The position numbers were made by a program, and so were the translations under genes. Below the pieces are notes generated by a model that had not been told where the DNA came from, searched no databases, and worked only from the letters and a program-made list of their open reading frames with translations. From Clostridiaceae bacterium (GTDB lineage: Bacteria; Bacillota; Clostridia; Acetivibrionales; DUMB01), in NCBI GenBank assembly GCA_012840085.1, contig DUMB01000080.1, forward strand, positions 41,498-105,497: 64,000 bases of DNA. The letters are read 5' to 3'. Positions 52,786-61,351 of this stretch are shown here, piece by piece. How positions within the stretch are numbered: position 1 is the first letter of the stretch; each line of letters starts with the position of its first letter.

Positions 52786-54381
52786 ATGTATAACATACTG
52801 GTAGTAGATGATGAAAAAACTATACGCATGAATATTTGCCAAATTGTCAAGAACTTTATGAAGGATGAAGTTCAGGTTTTCGAAGCAACTGATGGGCTTG
52901 ATGCCCTTGAAGTAATGAAAGCCGTAAATATTGATATTGTCATCACAGATATACGCATGCAGCCTAAAGACGGTCTTTCAATGATAGAGGAAATGAACAG
53001 ATTGGGGCACGATGCTGTATTCATAATCATAAGCGGGTTCAGCGAATTTGAATACGCTCGTAAAGCTATTGAATTTAATGTGATTAAATACCTTTTAAAA
53101 CCCATCAGCAGGAATGAGCTTGAACAAGCCATAACCCTTTCACTGGACGCGGTTAAAAGCCGGGAAGAGCGTGAAAGGCTGGCTCTTGAAAGTGAAAAAG
53201 CTTTCGAACTTAAAAAAGACAGGACATTGCAAAAAATTATATCCTCAGCAGATATGGATGCTGCGCAAATCTCAAGAACACTAACAGAACTTGGAATATC
53301 TTTTCCAAACAGTGAATATGTTGTCTTATTGGCTGATTTGCAGAGAATGAACCCATATACGGCTGTAGATGCAGTTGACTTCAACAGGAATTTACAGGGA
53401 CGGGTTAAATCCCTCCTTGGTAAAAGTAATGAACACTTTATCAGTTTTTTCGATAGTTCATCAAGACTGGTTATTATACTTAATCTTATGCCTGGTCATT
53501 ACCAGGAAAGTTTATGTGAAAAGCTAAAGGAGCTTGTATTTCTTATAGAAAGTTACTGCTATCCAAATCATACTACCATAGGTGTATCCGAGACTGCTGC
53601 AGGTGTAGAAAACCTTCATATGCTATACTCCCAGGCGGACTGTGCTCTCAGTTATAAATTGATATTGCCGACAAATAAACTGATTCTGTTCAATTATATT
53701 AAAGAGCGAAAAAACAACTTAACGATACCTGTAAACCTTTTCAATTCGCTTATGGAAGCTATTCAGCTCAATAATAAAAAACAGGTAAATTCATCACTGG
53801 ATAATATATTCAGCACAGATGTACTCAAACTTTACAGCATTGACAATATCCGTATGCTTTATGACAATCTGTTGAACTATATTTTTATACATGTTATCAA
53901 TCCAAATCCGGATTTACGGACAGATAGAAAAATTACACAATTGTTCAAAATGAAGCTTGATGACTATAACAATATCAATGAAGTTGTTTTAAACATAAAG
54001 AAAACAGCCTATGTCATCAGTGATTATCTATCCACAATTATGGAAACGGACAGAGAATCTCAGATCATCCATAAGGCTATTGATTATATACAAAAAAATT
54101 ACAATTGCAATATCTCAATGTCCACAGTAGCCAACTATGTAGGAATGAGTTACAACTACTTCAGTAAATTGTTCAAAGATAAAGTTGGTGAAAATTTCAT
54201 TGATTACATCACACGTCTTCGCATCAATAAAGCAAAAGAGATGCTTGCCGACCCTGAAAAGGATATCCGGATAATAAGCGAAACGGTGGGATATACCAGT
54301 CCAAGGCATTTTTCCAAGATTTTTTTACAATACACAGGATTGCTTCCCAGTCAGTATCGTAAACAGCTTGGAATTTTATAA
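52786..54381 (+). CDS. YesN-type response regulator with AraC HTH
   Basis: 531 aa, start behind AAGGAG. Receiver domain (LVVDDEKTIRMNICQIV; phospho-acceptor in DIVITDIRMQ; KYLLKP). The middle region is helical. The AraC domain at the C-terminus has NISMSTVANYVGMSYNYFSK and DIRIISETVGYTSPRHFSKI, then QYTGLLPSQYRK. It probably activates the three promoters with the shared motif. It converges with the nucleoside hydrolase gene, 26 bp away. Confidence 0.92.
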   Translation: MYNILVVDDEKTIRMNICQIVKNFMKDEVQVFEATDGLDALEVMKAVNIDIVITDIRMQPKDGLSMIEEMNRLGHDAVFIIISGFSEFEYARKAIEFNVIKYLLKPISRNELEQAITLSLDAVKSREERERLALESEKAFELKKDRTLQKIISSADMDAAQISRTLTELGISFPNSEYVVLLADLQRMNPYTAVDAVDFNRNLQGRVKSLLGKSNEHFISFFDSSSRLVIILNLMPGHYQESLCEKLKELVFLIESYCYPNHTTIGVSETAAGVENLHMLYSQADCALSYKLILPTNKLILFNYIKERKNNLTIPVNLFNSLMEAIQLNNKKQVNSSLDNIFSTDVLKLYSIDNIRMLYDNLLNYIFIHVINPNPDLRTDRKITQLFKMKLDDYNNINEVVLNIKKTAYVISDYLSTIMETDRESQIIHKAIDYIQKNYNCNISMSTVANYVGMSYNYFSKLFKDKVGENFIDYITRLRINKAKEMLADPEKDIRIISETVGYTSPRHFSKIFLQYTGLLPSQYRKQLGIL

Positions 54382-54407
54382 AGCAGCATTAGCTTTCAAA
54401 ACCAGTC

Positions 54408-55328
54408 TTACAACAATAGCATATTTTCAATATGCTGTTCAATATGGTCCACAGGCATTATATTTGTCATGTACCTATGAAGCCCGTCAGTTTCTTCAGA
54501 AAAATGGGACACACCTTCATCATCAATGTAAACTTTGCCTGCAGGTGACAGTCCCCAAAGGCCACAGTCTCCCAGTATTGCATATATGACTGTAATCAGG
54601 TCCCAGCTGCTTCTGCCCTCACCGGACGTATATAACTCGTATGCCTTTTTTACCGGATTACTGTCACTACATTCGCTAATAAGTCTTTTACCGGTAATAA
54701 CAGGTGCTCCAACTTCAAATCCGCAAAATACAACAGGTGTAGGCCAATTGTGTATAACGCCCTGTGCAGACCGCACATCCATAAGAATATTCCATTCTGC
54801 CGGAAGGTTTCCATTTTCATCTGTTTCAAATCTTCCTGCCATAGTCACCAGACGCTTTACTTTTCTTGTTACAAGCTCTTTTCCATCCAGAATACTATAT
54901 TCATCAGGCTTTGAGTTCAGCAGGTCGAAAAGATTTGTCAATGGACCTATTGCAACAATATCAACACTGCTATCCGGCTGTTCCGCCAATATCTTCCTAT
55001 ACAATTTCAACGCATCAGGTGCACTTTTTTCTCTATAAGCATTTTCATAATTCTGAGTAATATAACGGTTGTATTTTTCATACTCAGGCCCAACCAAAAA
55101 GCCTTCCTTCTTCAGCGTGCCAACAGGAATATCACAATGGCCGTAAAACCGGTTGATAGCATCAATACATCCTGCCCCATAAACATTTGAAGTACAATGC
55201 ATAACTCCCAGTATTTCAACCTTGCCTTGAGCCGCCAGAATGTTACAGATTGCCAATGCACCTGTATCATCACAATCCGGCCCGATGTCAGTATCAAGTA
55301 TTATTGAAACAGGTTTTTCCAAGTTCAT
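54408..55328 (-). CDS. nucleoside hydrolase (inosine/uridine-preferring family)
   Basis: 306 aa behind AGGAGG. The metal-binding N-terminal motif is ILDTDIGPDCDDTGALA, where the usual DxDxGxDD signature appears as DTDIGPDCDD. The middle has VDIVAIGPLTNLF and TMAGRFETDENGNLPAEWNI, MDVRSAQGVI. These enzymes split the N-glycosidic bond of nucleosides to give ribose and base. It is the second gene after ribokinase, so ribose made here can be phosphorylated. Some related enzymes act on other ribosides, so the true substrate is uncertain. Confidence 0.85.
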   Translation of the reverse strand: MNLEKPVSIILDTDIGPDCDDTGALAICNILAAQGKVEILGVMHCTSNVYGAGCIDAINRFYGHCDIPVGTLKKEGFLVGPEYEKYNRYITQNYENAYREKSAPDALKLYRKILAEQPDSSVDIVAIGPLTNLFDLLNSKPDEYSILDGKELVTRKVKRLVTMAGRFETDENGNLPAEWNILMDVRSAQGVIHNWPTPVVFCGFEVGAPVITGKRLISECSDSNPVKKAYELYTSGEGRSSWDLITVIYAILGDCGLWGLSPAGKVYIDDEGVSHFSEETDGLHRYMTNIMPVDHIEQHIENMLLL

Positions 55329-55403
55329 GATTTCCTCCTGTATTTTAAGAGTGCTAAATTCCTCTTTTTATTTAATTTTCAACTCATTTAGTTTTCAGCT
55401 ATT

Positions 55404-56324
55404 TTACCTGTATAGATCGATATTAAAATTTTTCACCTCATCAATGGTAGGAAGAGAGCTTTGAGCTCCTTTTCTTGTCACCGTAATAGTGCCAACAATA
55501 TTTGCAAAATCAATAGCGCTGTCGATACTTTTACCATTGGAAAGTGCCACCGCCAGTGCTCCCGAAAAGGAATCCCCGGCAGCCGTTGTATCTACCACCT
55601 TTACTTTATGTACGCCCTTTTGTATGATTCTGCTGCCGCTGTTGTACATAACTCCATCTCCACCCATTGTTACAACTACCTGTTTTACCCCTTTGGAAAT
55701 CAGAAATTCTATTCCTCTGGATACCCCTTCAGATGTATCAGTATTTATCCCCGTGATATGACTGCACTCTTTCTGGTTTGGGGTAATGATATCCACCATG
55801 GAAAGCAGTTCGTCAGATAAAACTCTTGCAGGTGCTGGATTTAGCAATACTTTTGTACCGCACTTTTTAGCAATCTTTACTGCAGTCAATACTGTTTCCA
55901 TCGGAATTTCAAGCTGCAGGACTACGATATCCGAACTTTTAATAATATCTTCTGCTTCAATGATATGCTGAGGTGTTATCAGAGCATTTGCACCCGAATC
56001 AAGAATTATGTAGTTATCTCCTTCAACAATTGTTATTACTGCAACTCCCGTTGGCGCATTTTCTACCTGTACAATACGGCTTACGTCAACACAGTTTTTC
56101 TTCAAATTGTCAGTAAGCATGCTTCCATGAGCATCTTTTCCAACGCATCCAATCATGCTGACATTTCCACCCAGACGGGCAGCAGCAACTGCCTGATTTG
56201 CCCCCTTGCCTCCAGGTGTAGTCATAAATCCGCTTCCCGTTATGGTCTCTCCCATTTCCGGCTTTCTGGGAGCAGTTATTACAAGATCCATGTTTAAACT
56301 GCCTATTACTAAAATACGATTCAT
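55404..56324 (-). CDS. rbsK: ribokinase
   Basis: 306 aa from the ATG at 56324, which has GGAGG upstream; the frame to 56372 has no site. Ribokinase marks: VIGSLNMDLVITAPRKPEMG, TTPGGKGANQAVAAARLGGN, and the C-terminal VDTTAAGDSFSGALAVALSN with the catalytic Asp. It phosphorylates ribose at O5. It lies upstream of the nucleoside hydrolase gene (75 bp gap), giving a two-step salvage pair. A conserved activator-type promoter and an inverted repeat are in front. Confidence 0.92.
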   Translation of the reverse strand: MNRILVIGSLNMDLVITAPRKPEMGETITGSGFMTTPGGKGANQAVAAARLGGNVSMIGCVGKDAHGSMLTDNLKKNCVDVSRIVQVENAPTGVAVITIVEGDNYIILDSGANALITPQHIIEAEDIIKSSDIVVLQLEIPMETVLTAVKIAKKCGTKVLLNPAPARVLSDELLSMVDIITPNQKECSHITGINTDTSEGVSRGIEFLISKGVKQVVVTMGGDGVMYNSGSRIIQKGVHKVKVVDTTAAGDSFSGALAVALSNGKSIDSAIDFANIVGTITVTRKGAQSSLPTIDEVKNFNIDLYR

Positions 56325-56345
56325 AGTTAACCTCCAGATTAAACT

Positions 56346-56380
56346 AATGAACGATGAAATATTAAATTCCATCGTTCATT
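56346..56380. promoter_or_regulatory. inverted repeat in the ribokinase leader
   Basis: AATGAACGATG and CATCGTTCATT, exact 11-bp arms with a 13-nt spacer, between the -10 box and the ribokinase start. It may be an operator for a repressor or a stem in the leader RNA. Confidence 0.6.
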
Positions 56381-56385
56381 TATTA

Positions 56386-56455
56386 ATTATATGAAAGGTG
56401 CAGAAGAAATTAAATGTATTTTTTTTATGGTTATGTACGTTTTTTCTATTTAGGT
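56386..56455 (-). promoter_or_regulatory. regulated promoter, copy 3 (ribokinase operon)
   Basis: TATAAT -10 (56391-56386 on the minus strand), 15 nt, then AAATTAAATG, TTTTTTATGGTTAT, GTAC and TTTTTTCTAT in the plus-strand reading. Order and distances match copies 1 and 2. This links ribokinase and nucleoside hydrolase to the transporter and the GH43-like gene. Confidence 0.65.
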
Positions 56456-56470
56456 ATGATAGTATGACGT

Positions 56471-57370
56471 ATGACAGGGGACGGTTCTGTGTACCATGTT
56501 ATTTTCCACATCTCTCTACAATACCCTTGCTTATACCTGTCAATCTGCTAATTTGCCTTATGGAAAGTCCCTCTTTCCGCAATTTTCTTATATAACTGTT
56601 TCTCTCTTTGATCTCCAGCAGTTGAAACTCCGATGCATTTTTGCATTTCGATACTTTTCTAATAACTTCCTTTGCACGTTCGTCCGTCAGTCGAAACGGC
56701 CGCTCTGTAATATCTAAATACTTATCTTCATCCGTTTCACTATGATATTTTACTAATTGCTCTTTGCACATCATATTAAGTACGAAATCAACATCAACAA
56801 ATTGATTGTCTTTTGCCTCAATATAACAGTTATAACTGCTGTATGGATACTCTCCTGCCTCTTTTACTAATCCAGCTTTCACTGGATTCTGGTGAATATA
56901 TCGCAACGCTCTGAAAAAGTAACCTTGTTCTTCAATTGGTTCACTTTTGAATCTGTCCTGAAACAAGTGTCCCACCCTTTGATATTTTGCATTATACCAA
57001 TAGACAAATCTTCCGCAAATTCTTTTGAATATTTTCTCTAACGGTTCGTTTTCAACTTTAATTATCAAATGCAGGTGATTTCCCATAAGGCAATATGCAT
57101 ATATCTTATATCCGCATTTCTTCTTACATTCTTTTACTATTTCTATAAATTTTTCGTTATCCTCTCTATCTTCCAAAAACTGCTGTTGGTTTATTCCTCT
57201 TAGCATTATGTGATATATTCCTGTTGAACTAAGCAGCCTCGCACGTCTTGGCATAATACACCACCCCTGGTATATTCTACCAGGCTTATACATCTTCGTC
57301 AATATATGGCATCATCATCTATCATCTCTTTTATTCACCCTTGTGAAGACAAGGAACCGTCCCCTGTCAT
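56471..57370 (-). mobile_element. RAYT-type element with inverted ends
   Basis: Left end ATGACAGGGGACGGTTCTG (56471-56489) and right end GGAACCGTCCCCTGTCAT (57353-57370) are inverted copies of an 18-bp end. Between them lies one transposase gene. The 46-bp palindrome at 48990-49035 is essentially these two ends joined. Confidence 0.75.
56499..57254 (-). CDS. RAYT / IS200-like Y1 transposase (REP-associated)
   Basis: 251 aa from the ATG at 57254; the frame to 57302 lies upstream of the GGGGTGG site. Y1 HUH features: GIYHIMLRGINQQQFLEDRE, YCLMGNHLHLIIKVENEP (the H-x-H motif), and YFFRALRYIHQNPVKAGLVK. The catalytic tyrosine lies in the ALRYIHQNP helix region, as in TnpA-REP proteins. A C-terminal HTH-like tail (LSIRQISRLTGISKGIVERC) follows. 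These enzymes act on palindromic REP sequences. It appears intact. Confidence 0.85.
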   Translation of the reverse strand: MPRRARLLSSTGIYHIMLRGINQQQFLEDREDNEKFIEIVKECKKKCGYKIYAYCLMGNHLHLIIKVENEPLEKIFKRICGRFVYWYNAKYQRVGHLFQDRFKSEPIEEQGYFFRALRYIHQNPVKAGLVKEAGEYPYSSYNCYIEAKDNQFVDVDFVLNMMCKEQLVKYHSETDEDKYLDITERPFRLTDERAKEVIRKVSKCKNASEFQLLEIKERNSYIRKLRKEGLSIRQISRLTGISKGIVERCGK

Positions 57371-57380
57371 GTCTGCCCTG

Positions 57381-57527
57381 TCACACCTGCTTTACCCTCT
57401 TAAAATAATACCAACCCGAAACAACCTGTACAAGTTCCCAGCCTTCCTTGCCATATTCGTTCAGTATCCTGGTGGTTTTCTTAGTCAGCCCCCAAATATG
57501 AACACATTTATACTCGTATAATTTCAT
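57381..57527 (-). CDS. DUF4177-like mini-protein
   Basis: 48 aa from the ATG at 57527 (AGGATG upstream). MKLYEYKCVHIWGLTKKTTR and LNEYGKEGWELVQVVSGWYY, followed by FKRVK, show the DUF4177 pattern: an opening strand, then LxxxGxxGWELVxV and an aromatic end. Function unknown; such proteins are common, single-domain and cytosolic. It is too short for a 60-residue cutoff. Confidence 0.6.
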   Translation of the reverse strand: MKLYEYKCVHIWGLTKKTTRILNEYGKEGWELVQVVSGWYYFKRVKQV

Positions 57528-57619
57528 TCGTATCATCCTTTCGTATTATTTTGTTTACCGTGCAATACCTGGTTTTGCCCGTACCGCACATATCAATAAA
57601 AACCTTCTGTAACAACCAT

Positions 57620-58051
57620 CTATTTAAAAATGCTTTTTGCATTTTTAACCGTAACCCTTCCGGTTGCATCTTTACCTGTGATTCGGATATCATATTCATC
57701 CGTTTCAGATACTGCTACAGTGAATGCAATTGACTTAAGGTCATTTCCCGAATAAGGTTCACTACCGTTTTTGCCGTTGATCATAAGATCAATTTCTCCG
57801 TCTTCATGGACAACTTCAACCTGTAATTCATCACCTTCGTTAAGGGACAATCTACACTTGTCTTTTGAACTCCACTTCTTGAAATCCATCGTGAATCCCG
57901 TTCCATTCGGATCCTCAAGAATCACAATGCTACCCTTTGGTGCGGAGCAAGCCGAGAACGCTATAATAATGGCAATCAAAAGAGGCAGAAAAATAATCGG
58001 GTGCATATTCTTTATCTTCCTTATTCTTGTGTTTTGTTTTCCAAAAAACAT
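57620..58051 (-). CDS. small secreted lipoprotein with beta domain
   Basis: 143 aa. The ATG at 58051 has an excellent AAAGGAGG site and overlaps the end of the hydrolase gene by 31 bp. A hydrophobic segment (HPIIFLPLLIAIIIAFSAC) ends in a lipobox-like FSAC, so the mature part (after about residue 35) is on the outer face of the membrane. It is a beta-rich domain (DELQVEVVHEDGEIDLMING, AFTVAVSETDEYDIRITGKD). Function unknown; it may assist the hydrolase or sense the cell surface. Confidence 0.65.
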   Translation of the reverse strand: MFFGKQNTRIRKIKNMHPIIFLPLLIAIIIAFSACSAPKGSIVILEDPNGTGFTMDFKKWSSKDKCRLSLNEGDELQVEVVHEDGEIDLMINGKNGSEPYSGNDLKSIAFTVAVSETDEYDIRITGKDATGRVTVKNAKSIFK

Positions 58052-59226
58052 GACAACACCTCCTTTACAAACTTTACCCGCTCGTTAATCCACGGGCTGT
58101 GACCGGAATGTTCAAACCATACAATTCTTTTATCTGGCGCATCCAATATTTGCATATATTCCTCGGCCAACACCGTAGGAGCGTTGACATCATGCCGGCC
58201 CAGGAAGAAATAGACAGGCACATCAAGTCTAGGGTAATCCGTCCTCATATCGATGCTATAAAGCTGTTGGTACACATGATTATATGTGTTCACGATGCCT
58301 CGGAAAAAGTTGATTTTATCAAGCAGTCCATATTCAGAGGCAAGGATGTCCCGTAAGGTGTTGTAGCCAGGATTGTGAATTTGGGGATTTTCAGCCATAT
58401 AAGTGTTGAGGTAATTCAGGTACAATGCACTTTTCCATACCATGTCCTTTCCGTAATAGGGTGGCTTGCCATTTGCTATAAGCCGTTTTTCAACAGCAGT
58501 ATCTTTTTTGGATTGCGCAATTTCCAGAGCCTTTTCATAATCCATCCGCTCAGTTTCGGCAAAGGCCACCATTTGCCCCGTACCGATAAATGCGTGATAC
58601 GACTCCGGGTATTTATCAACAAGGAAAATACCCAATGCACTGCCCCACGATTCGCCCAGCAGATAAATTTTTTCCTGAGAGAAGTTCTCCTTTAGATACT
58701 CCGTCAGAGCGTAACCATCCTGAATATAGGTTTCTGCTGTAATGTTTTTCGTTTTGTCTGCATAATAGGACTTTCCGGAACCGGGCTGATCCCAGTTGAC
58801 AACAACAAAATGTTTCTCCAGCTCTGCCAGCTCATGCCGCACCGCTGCCATCTGAGTGCCACCGGGACCACCTGCCAGAAAAAGCAGGACAGGTGCGTTT
58901 TTGTCCCAACCTCTCAGGCTGATCCACTGCTTTCTGCCGTTTAATTCAAGTTCCCTAAGCTCTGCAATGCTGTTTTCAGGTGTGTTCCCCTTTTCATCAA
59001 CGATATGTGGAGTGGAAGCAGTGAACTGTGAAAGAATAATCAACCCCACATTCAATATCATCGTCGCAGCAAAAAATATGGCTGCTTTCTTTAAACGAAT
59101 TAGCTGCTTTGGATTCGTCTTTTTCCTTATGGCTGCAATGACACAATAAGCAGCCGTAAACAAAATCCCTGTAAGTGCAATGGACGATAAAACGGTCAAA
59201 ATTAGAAATATAACTGTATAAATCAT
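58021..59226 (-). CDS. membrane-anchored alpha/beta hydrolase (prolyl aminopeptidase-like)
   Basis: 401 aa behind AGGAGG. Two N-terminal membrane helices (VIFLILTVLSSIALTGILFT; AAIFFAATMILNVGLIILSQ). The hydrolase domain has the oxyanion motif LAGGPGGTQ, FVVVNWDQPGSGKSYY, nucleophile elbow GESWGSA, and a late HSGHSPW with the catalytic His. This resembles proline iminopeptidases. It is followed by the lipoprotein gene and preceded by the methyltransferase gene. Physiological substrate unknown. Confidence 0.8.
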   Translation of the reverse strand: MIYTVIFLILTVLSSIALTGILFTAAYCVIAAIRKKTNPKQLIRLKKAAIFFAATMILNVGLIILSQFTASTPHIVDEKGNTPENSIAELRELELNGRKQWISLRGWDKNAPVLLFLAGGPGGTQMAAVRHELAELEKHFVVVNWDQPGSGKSYYADKTKNITAETYIQDGYALTEYLKENFSQEKIYLLGESWGSALGIFLVDKYPESYHAFIGTGQMVAFAETERMDYEKALEIAQSKKDTAVEKRLIANGKPPYYGKDMVWKSALYLNYLNTYMAENPQIHNPGYNTLRDILASEYGLLDKINFFRGIVNTYNHVYQQLYSIDMRTDYPRLDVPVYFFLGRHDVNAPTVLAEEYMQILDAPDKRIVWFEHSGHSPWINERVKFVKEVLSCFLENKTQE

Positions 59227-59238
59227 GGTAAACCTCCT

Positions 59239-59790
59239 TTATAGTTTGATGTATATGCTTTCAAGGGCGTTACCCATTATCGGAATATCAGTGATGCGGC
59301 TATCCTTGAGGAGTAGCCCGTTTTCCTTCATCAGGCGTTTAATAACGCCTATTTTCTTCGTATCATCCAGCGGTTCACGGAAAACAAGTACACCGCCTAG
59401 TTTAAGAGACTTAACTAACGCAGGAATTACTCTTTCCAATTCACTTTCTGAAATATCGTGTAAAACAAAGTGGCAGTACGCTACATCAAAGCTTTCATTT
59501 GTAAGTAGCGAAGATTCCCCTTGCAGAAAAATGACATTCCCATAACTGCGCAAAGTTTTTCGGCAGGCATTTAACCATCGCCCTGAAATATCCAGACAGG
59601 TCAAATGTCCATGGTTCAGCTTTTTTGCAACGTAGTACGCAACCGTTCCCATACCGCACCCGAAATCAAGCACCTGCTCTCCGCCTTCAAGCGGCAGACG
59701 TTCAGCAAAAGCCTGGTAAACAGATTTGCCGTATAGGAGAAAAGCAAGCCTGGTCAAAAATATCTCTAAACCAGCCGGTTCATACCCCAT
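59239..59790 (-). CDS. SAM-dependent class I methyltransferase
   Basis: 183 aa. SAM motifs: EQVLDFGCGMGTVAYYVAKK (motif I), HLTCLDISGRWLNACRKTL (motif II), VAYCHFVLHDISE (motif IV) and GGVLVFREPLDD. The start has TTGGAGG upstream. Family-level identity is clear, but the acceptor is not. First gene of the operon with the hydrolase (12 bp gap) and lipoprotein, and directly downstream of the OmpR-type operator repeats. Confidence 0.85.
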   Translation of the reverse strand: MGYEPAGLEIFLTRLAFLLYGKSVYQAFAERLPLEGGEQVLDFGCGMGTVAYYVAKKLNHGHLTCLDISGRWLNACRKTLRSYGNVIFLQGESSLLTNESFDVAYCHFVLHDISESELERVIPALVKSLKLGGVLVFREPLDDTKKIGVIKRLMKENGLLLKDSRITDIPIMGNALESIYIKL

Positions 59791-59839
59791 TACTAATCAC
59801 CTCCAAATAAAAAATCAGCTGTAATTCAGGCTCATCATT

Positions 59840-59956
59840 ATCATAGCAATCGAACCTGTCACACAGCTGACATTAACCTTAAATTTACCTTAAATCGTGA
59901 AAACTACCTTAAATAAATTGTAAAAATTACCTTAAATCATGAAATTCACCTTAAGT
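59840..59956 (-). promoter_or_regulatory. OmpR-type direct-repeat operator and promoter
   Basis: Five copies of ACCTTAAAT on the plus strand (59876, 59887, 59906, 59929, 59948; the last reads ACCTTAAGT) run through the gap and over the stop of the histidine kinase gene. The two nearest the -10 (TATGAT, 59845-59840 on the minus strand) are 11 bp apart, the spacing of OmpR-family tandem sites. No good -35 is present. It would make the methyltransferase-hydrolase-lipoprotein operon depend on the regulator encoded upstream. Confidence 0.65.
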
Positions 59957-61351
59957 CGTGGGAACTGTAATCCGGAAGGTGCTGCCCTTATTTCCGTTAA
60001 GGCATAGTGTCAAATCCCCTCCGTGTGCCTGGGCAATTTTTTTCGCTATGGAAAGCCCCAATCCACTGCCACCGGTTTTGGAATTGCGGGAGTTGTCCAC
60101 CCGGACAAAAGGCTTGAATATGTTATCAGCAAGATGAGCTGGAATTCCAATCCCATCGTCTCCGAAATCAATCACCACCTGATTATTTTCTACCATCAGG
60201 CTTACGGAAACCAGTGTTCCCTGCGGATTATAGCGCACTGCATTATTCGCAAGATTTTGAATAATCCGGCTAAAGCGGTCAGTATCCATCATCACAGAAA
60301 CGCTTTCTTCAATAATATCGAATTCATATTTGAACCCTTCGCGCTCCAACTGCGGCACAAGCTCACCGCATATTTGCCGTATGTATTCGCAGATATCTGT
60401 TCTTGCCAGCTTTAATGAAAATTCAGGGCTGTCCATCTGAGAAAGTTCAAACAACTCTGTAAGCAGCCGGTTAGCCCTTTTGCAGTTATTTAGAATGACC
60501 TCAAGATGTTCTTCACGTTCCTGTTCTACCATGTCTTTCTTCTTAATGAGTAACTCGGCATAGCCCTGTATACTGGACATGGGATTTTTTAGGTCATGGG
60601 AGATGTCTAGTATCAACCGCCGCCTATCCTCCTCCGACTTTTCGCGCATGGAAATCTCATGCTCAATCCGGGCAGCCATATCGTTAAAGGTGTTCTGAAG
60701 TTCGGCGAACTCATTTTTCAGGCGCAAATCCACCCGTACTGAATAATCACCTTCTCGCAAAAGCCTGGTACCGTCACAGAGCTTTCGCAAAGGTACAGTT
60801 ATACTTGCTGCTGTAATCCTCGAATAGATAAAGGTGGAAAGTGCAAGTATCAGAAGATAAATAAACATTACGAAAGCAATTGCCCCGCCTGCACGCATAA
60901 AATCACCGGCAGCAGCTTCCTTATTATACACCATGGAGAAATCCAGCCGGATAGAGGTGGGAAAAGTAACAATCAGCCAAAACTCGCCTTTGGGATGGTA
61001 AAGTATGTCGTAATGGTAGGACTTGCTTTTGCTTTCCGTCAGAAATGTTGTAAATTCCCCGGCAGTCAGCTTGTCTTTCCCGATAGTGTCAAGACCGCTG
61101 GAATAAACAACGCGGTATTCCTTGTCCACAACCTGTACGCCGCCACCATTTTGTACGACAGCAGATGCATCTATCTGCTTATAATCCTCTTTGATAATTG
61201 CGCTTGCGGGATATCGGTTTTTTGCAAGCGAACCTGAAATCAATCCGCTGGAAAAGGACAGAAGTATAAATGCAAGTACCGTATCCAGTATCGTCAGGAA
61301 AAATATCACCAGAAAATTTCTGAGAAATTGATTGGACAGTTTTCTTTTCAT
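59951..61351 (-). CDS. sensor histidine kinase (HAMP-HisKA-HATPase)
   Basis: 466 aa. N-terminal membrane helix, extracellular region, second helix (GGAIAFVMFIYLLILALSTF), HAMP (residues about 190-245), phospho-acceptor LDISHDLKNPMSSIQGYAEL, and ATPase boxes NNAVRYNPQG, DDGIGIP, and GLGLSIAKKIAQAHGG. It overlaps the response regulator gene by 4 bp (ATGA). VanS-like organisation, controlling the neighbours through its partner. Confidence 0.93.
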   Translation of the reverse strand: MKRKLSNQFLRNFLVIFFLTILDTVLAFILLSFSSGLISGSLAKNRYPASAIIKEDYKQIDASAVVQNGGGVQVVDKEYRVVYSSGLDTIGKDKLTAGEFTTFLTESKSKSYHYDILYHPKGEFWLIVTFPTSIRLDFSMVYNKEAAAGDFMRAGGAIAFVMFIYLLILALSTFIYSRITAASITVPLRKLCDGTRLLREGDYSVRVDLRLKNEFAELQNTFNDMAARIEHEISMREKSEEDRRRLILDISHDLKNPMSSIQGYAELLIKKKDMVEQEREEHLEVILNNCKRANRLLTELFELSQMDSPEFSLKLARTDICEYIRQICGELVPQLEREGFKYEFDIIEESVSVMMDTDRFSRIIQNLANNAVRYNPQGTLVSVSLMVENNQVVIDFGDDGIGIPAHLADNIFKPFVRVDNSRNSKTGGSGLGLSIAKKIAQAHGGDLTLCLNGNKGSTFRITVPTT

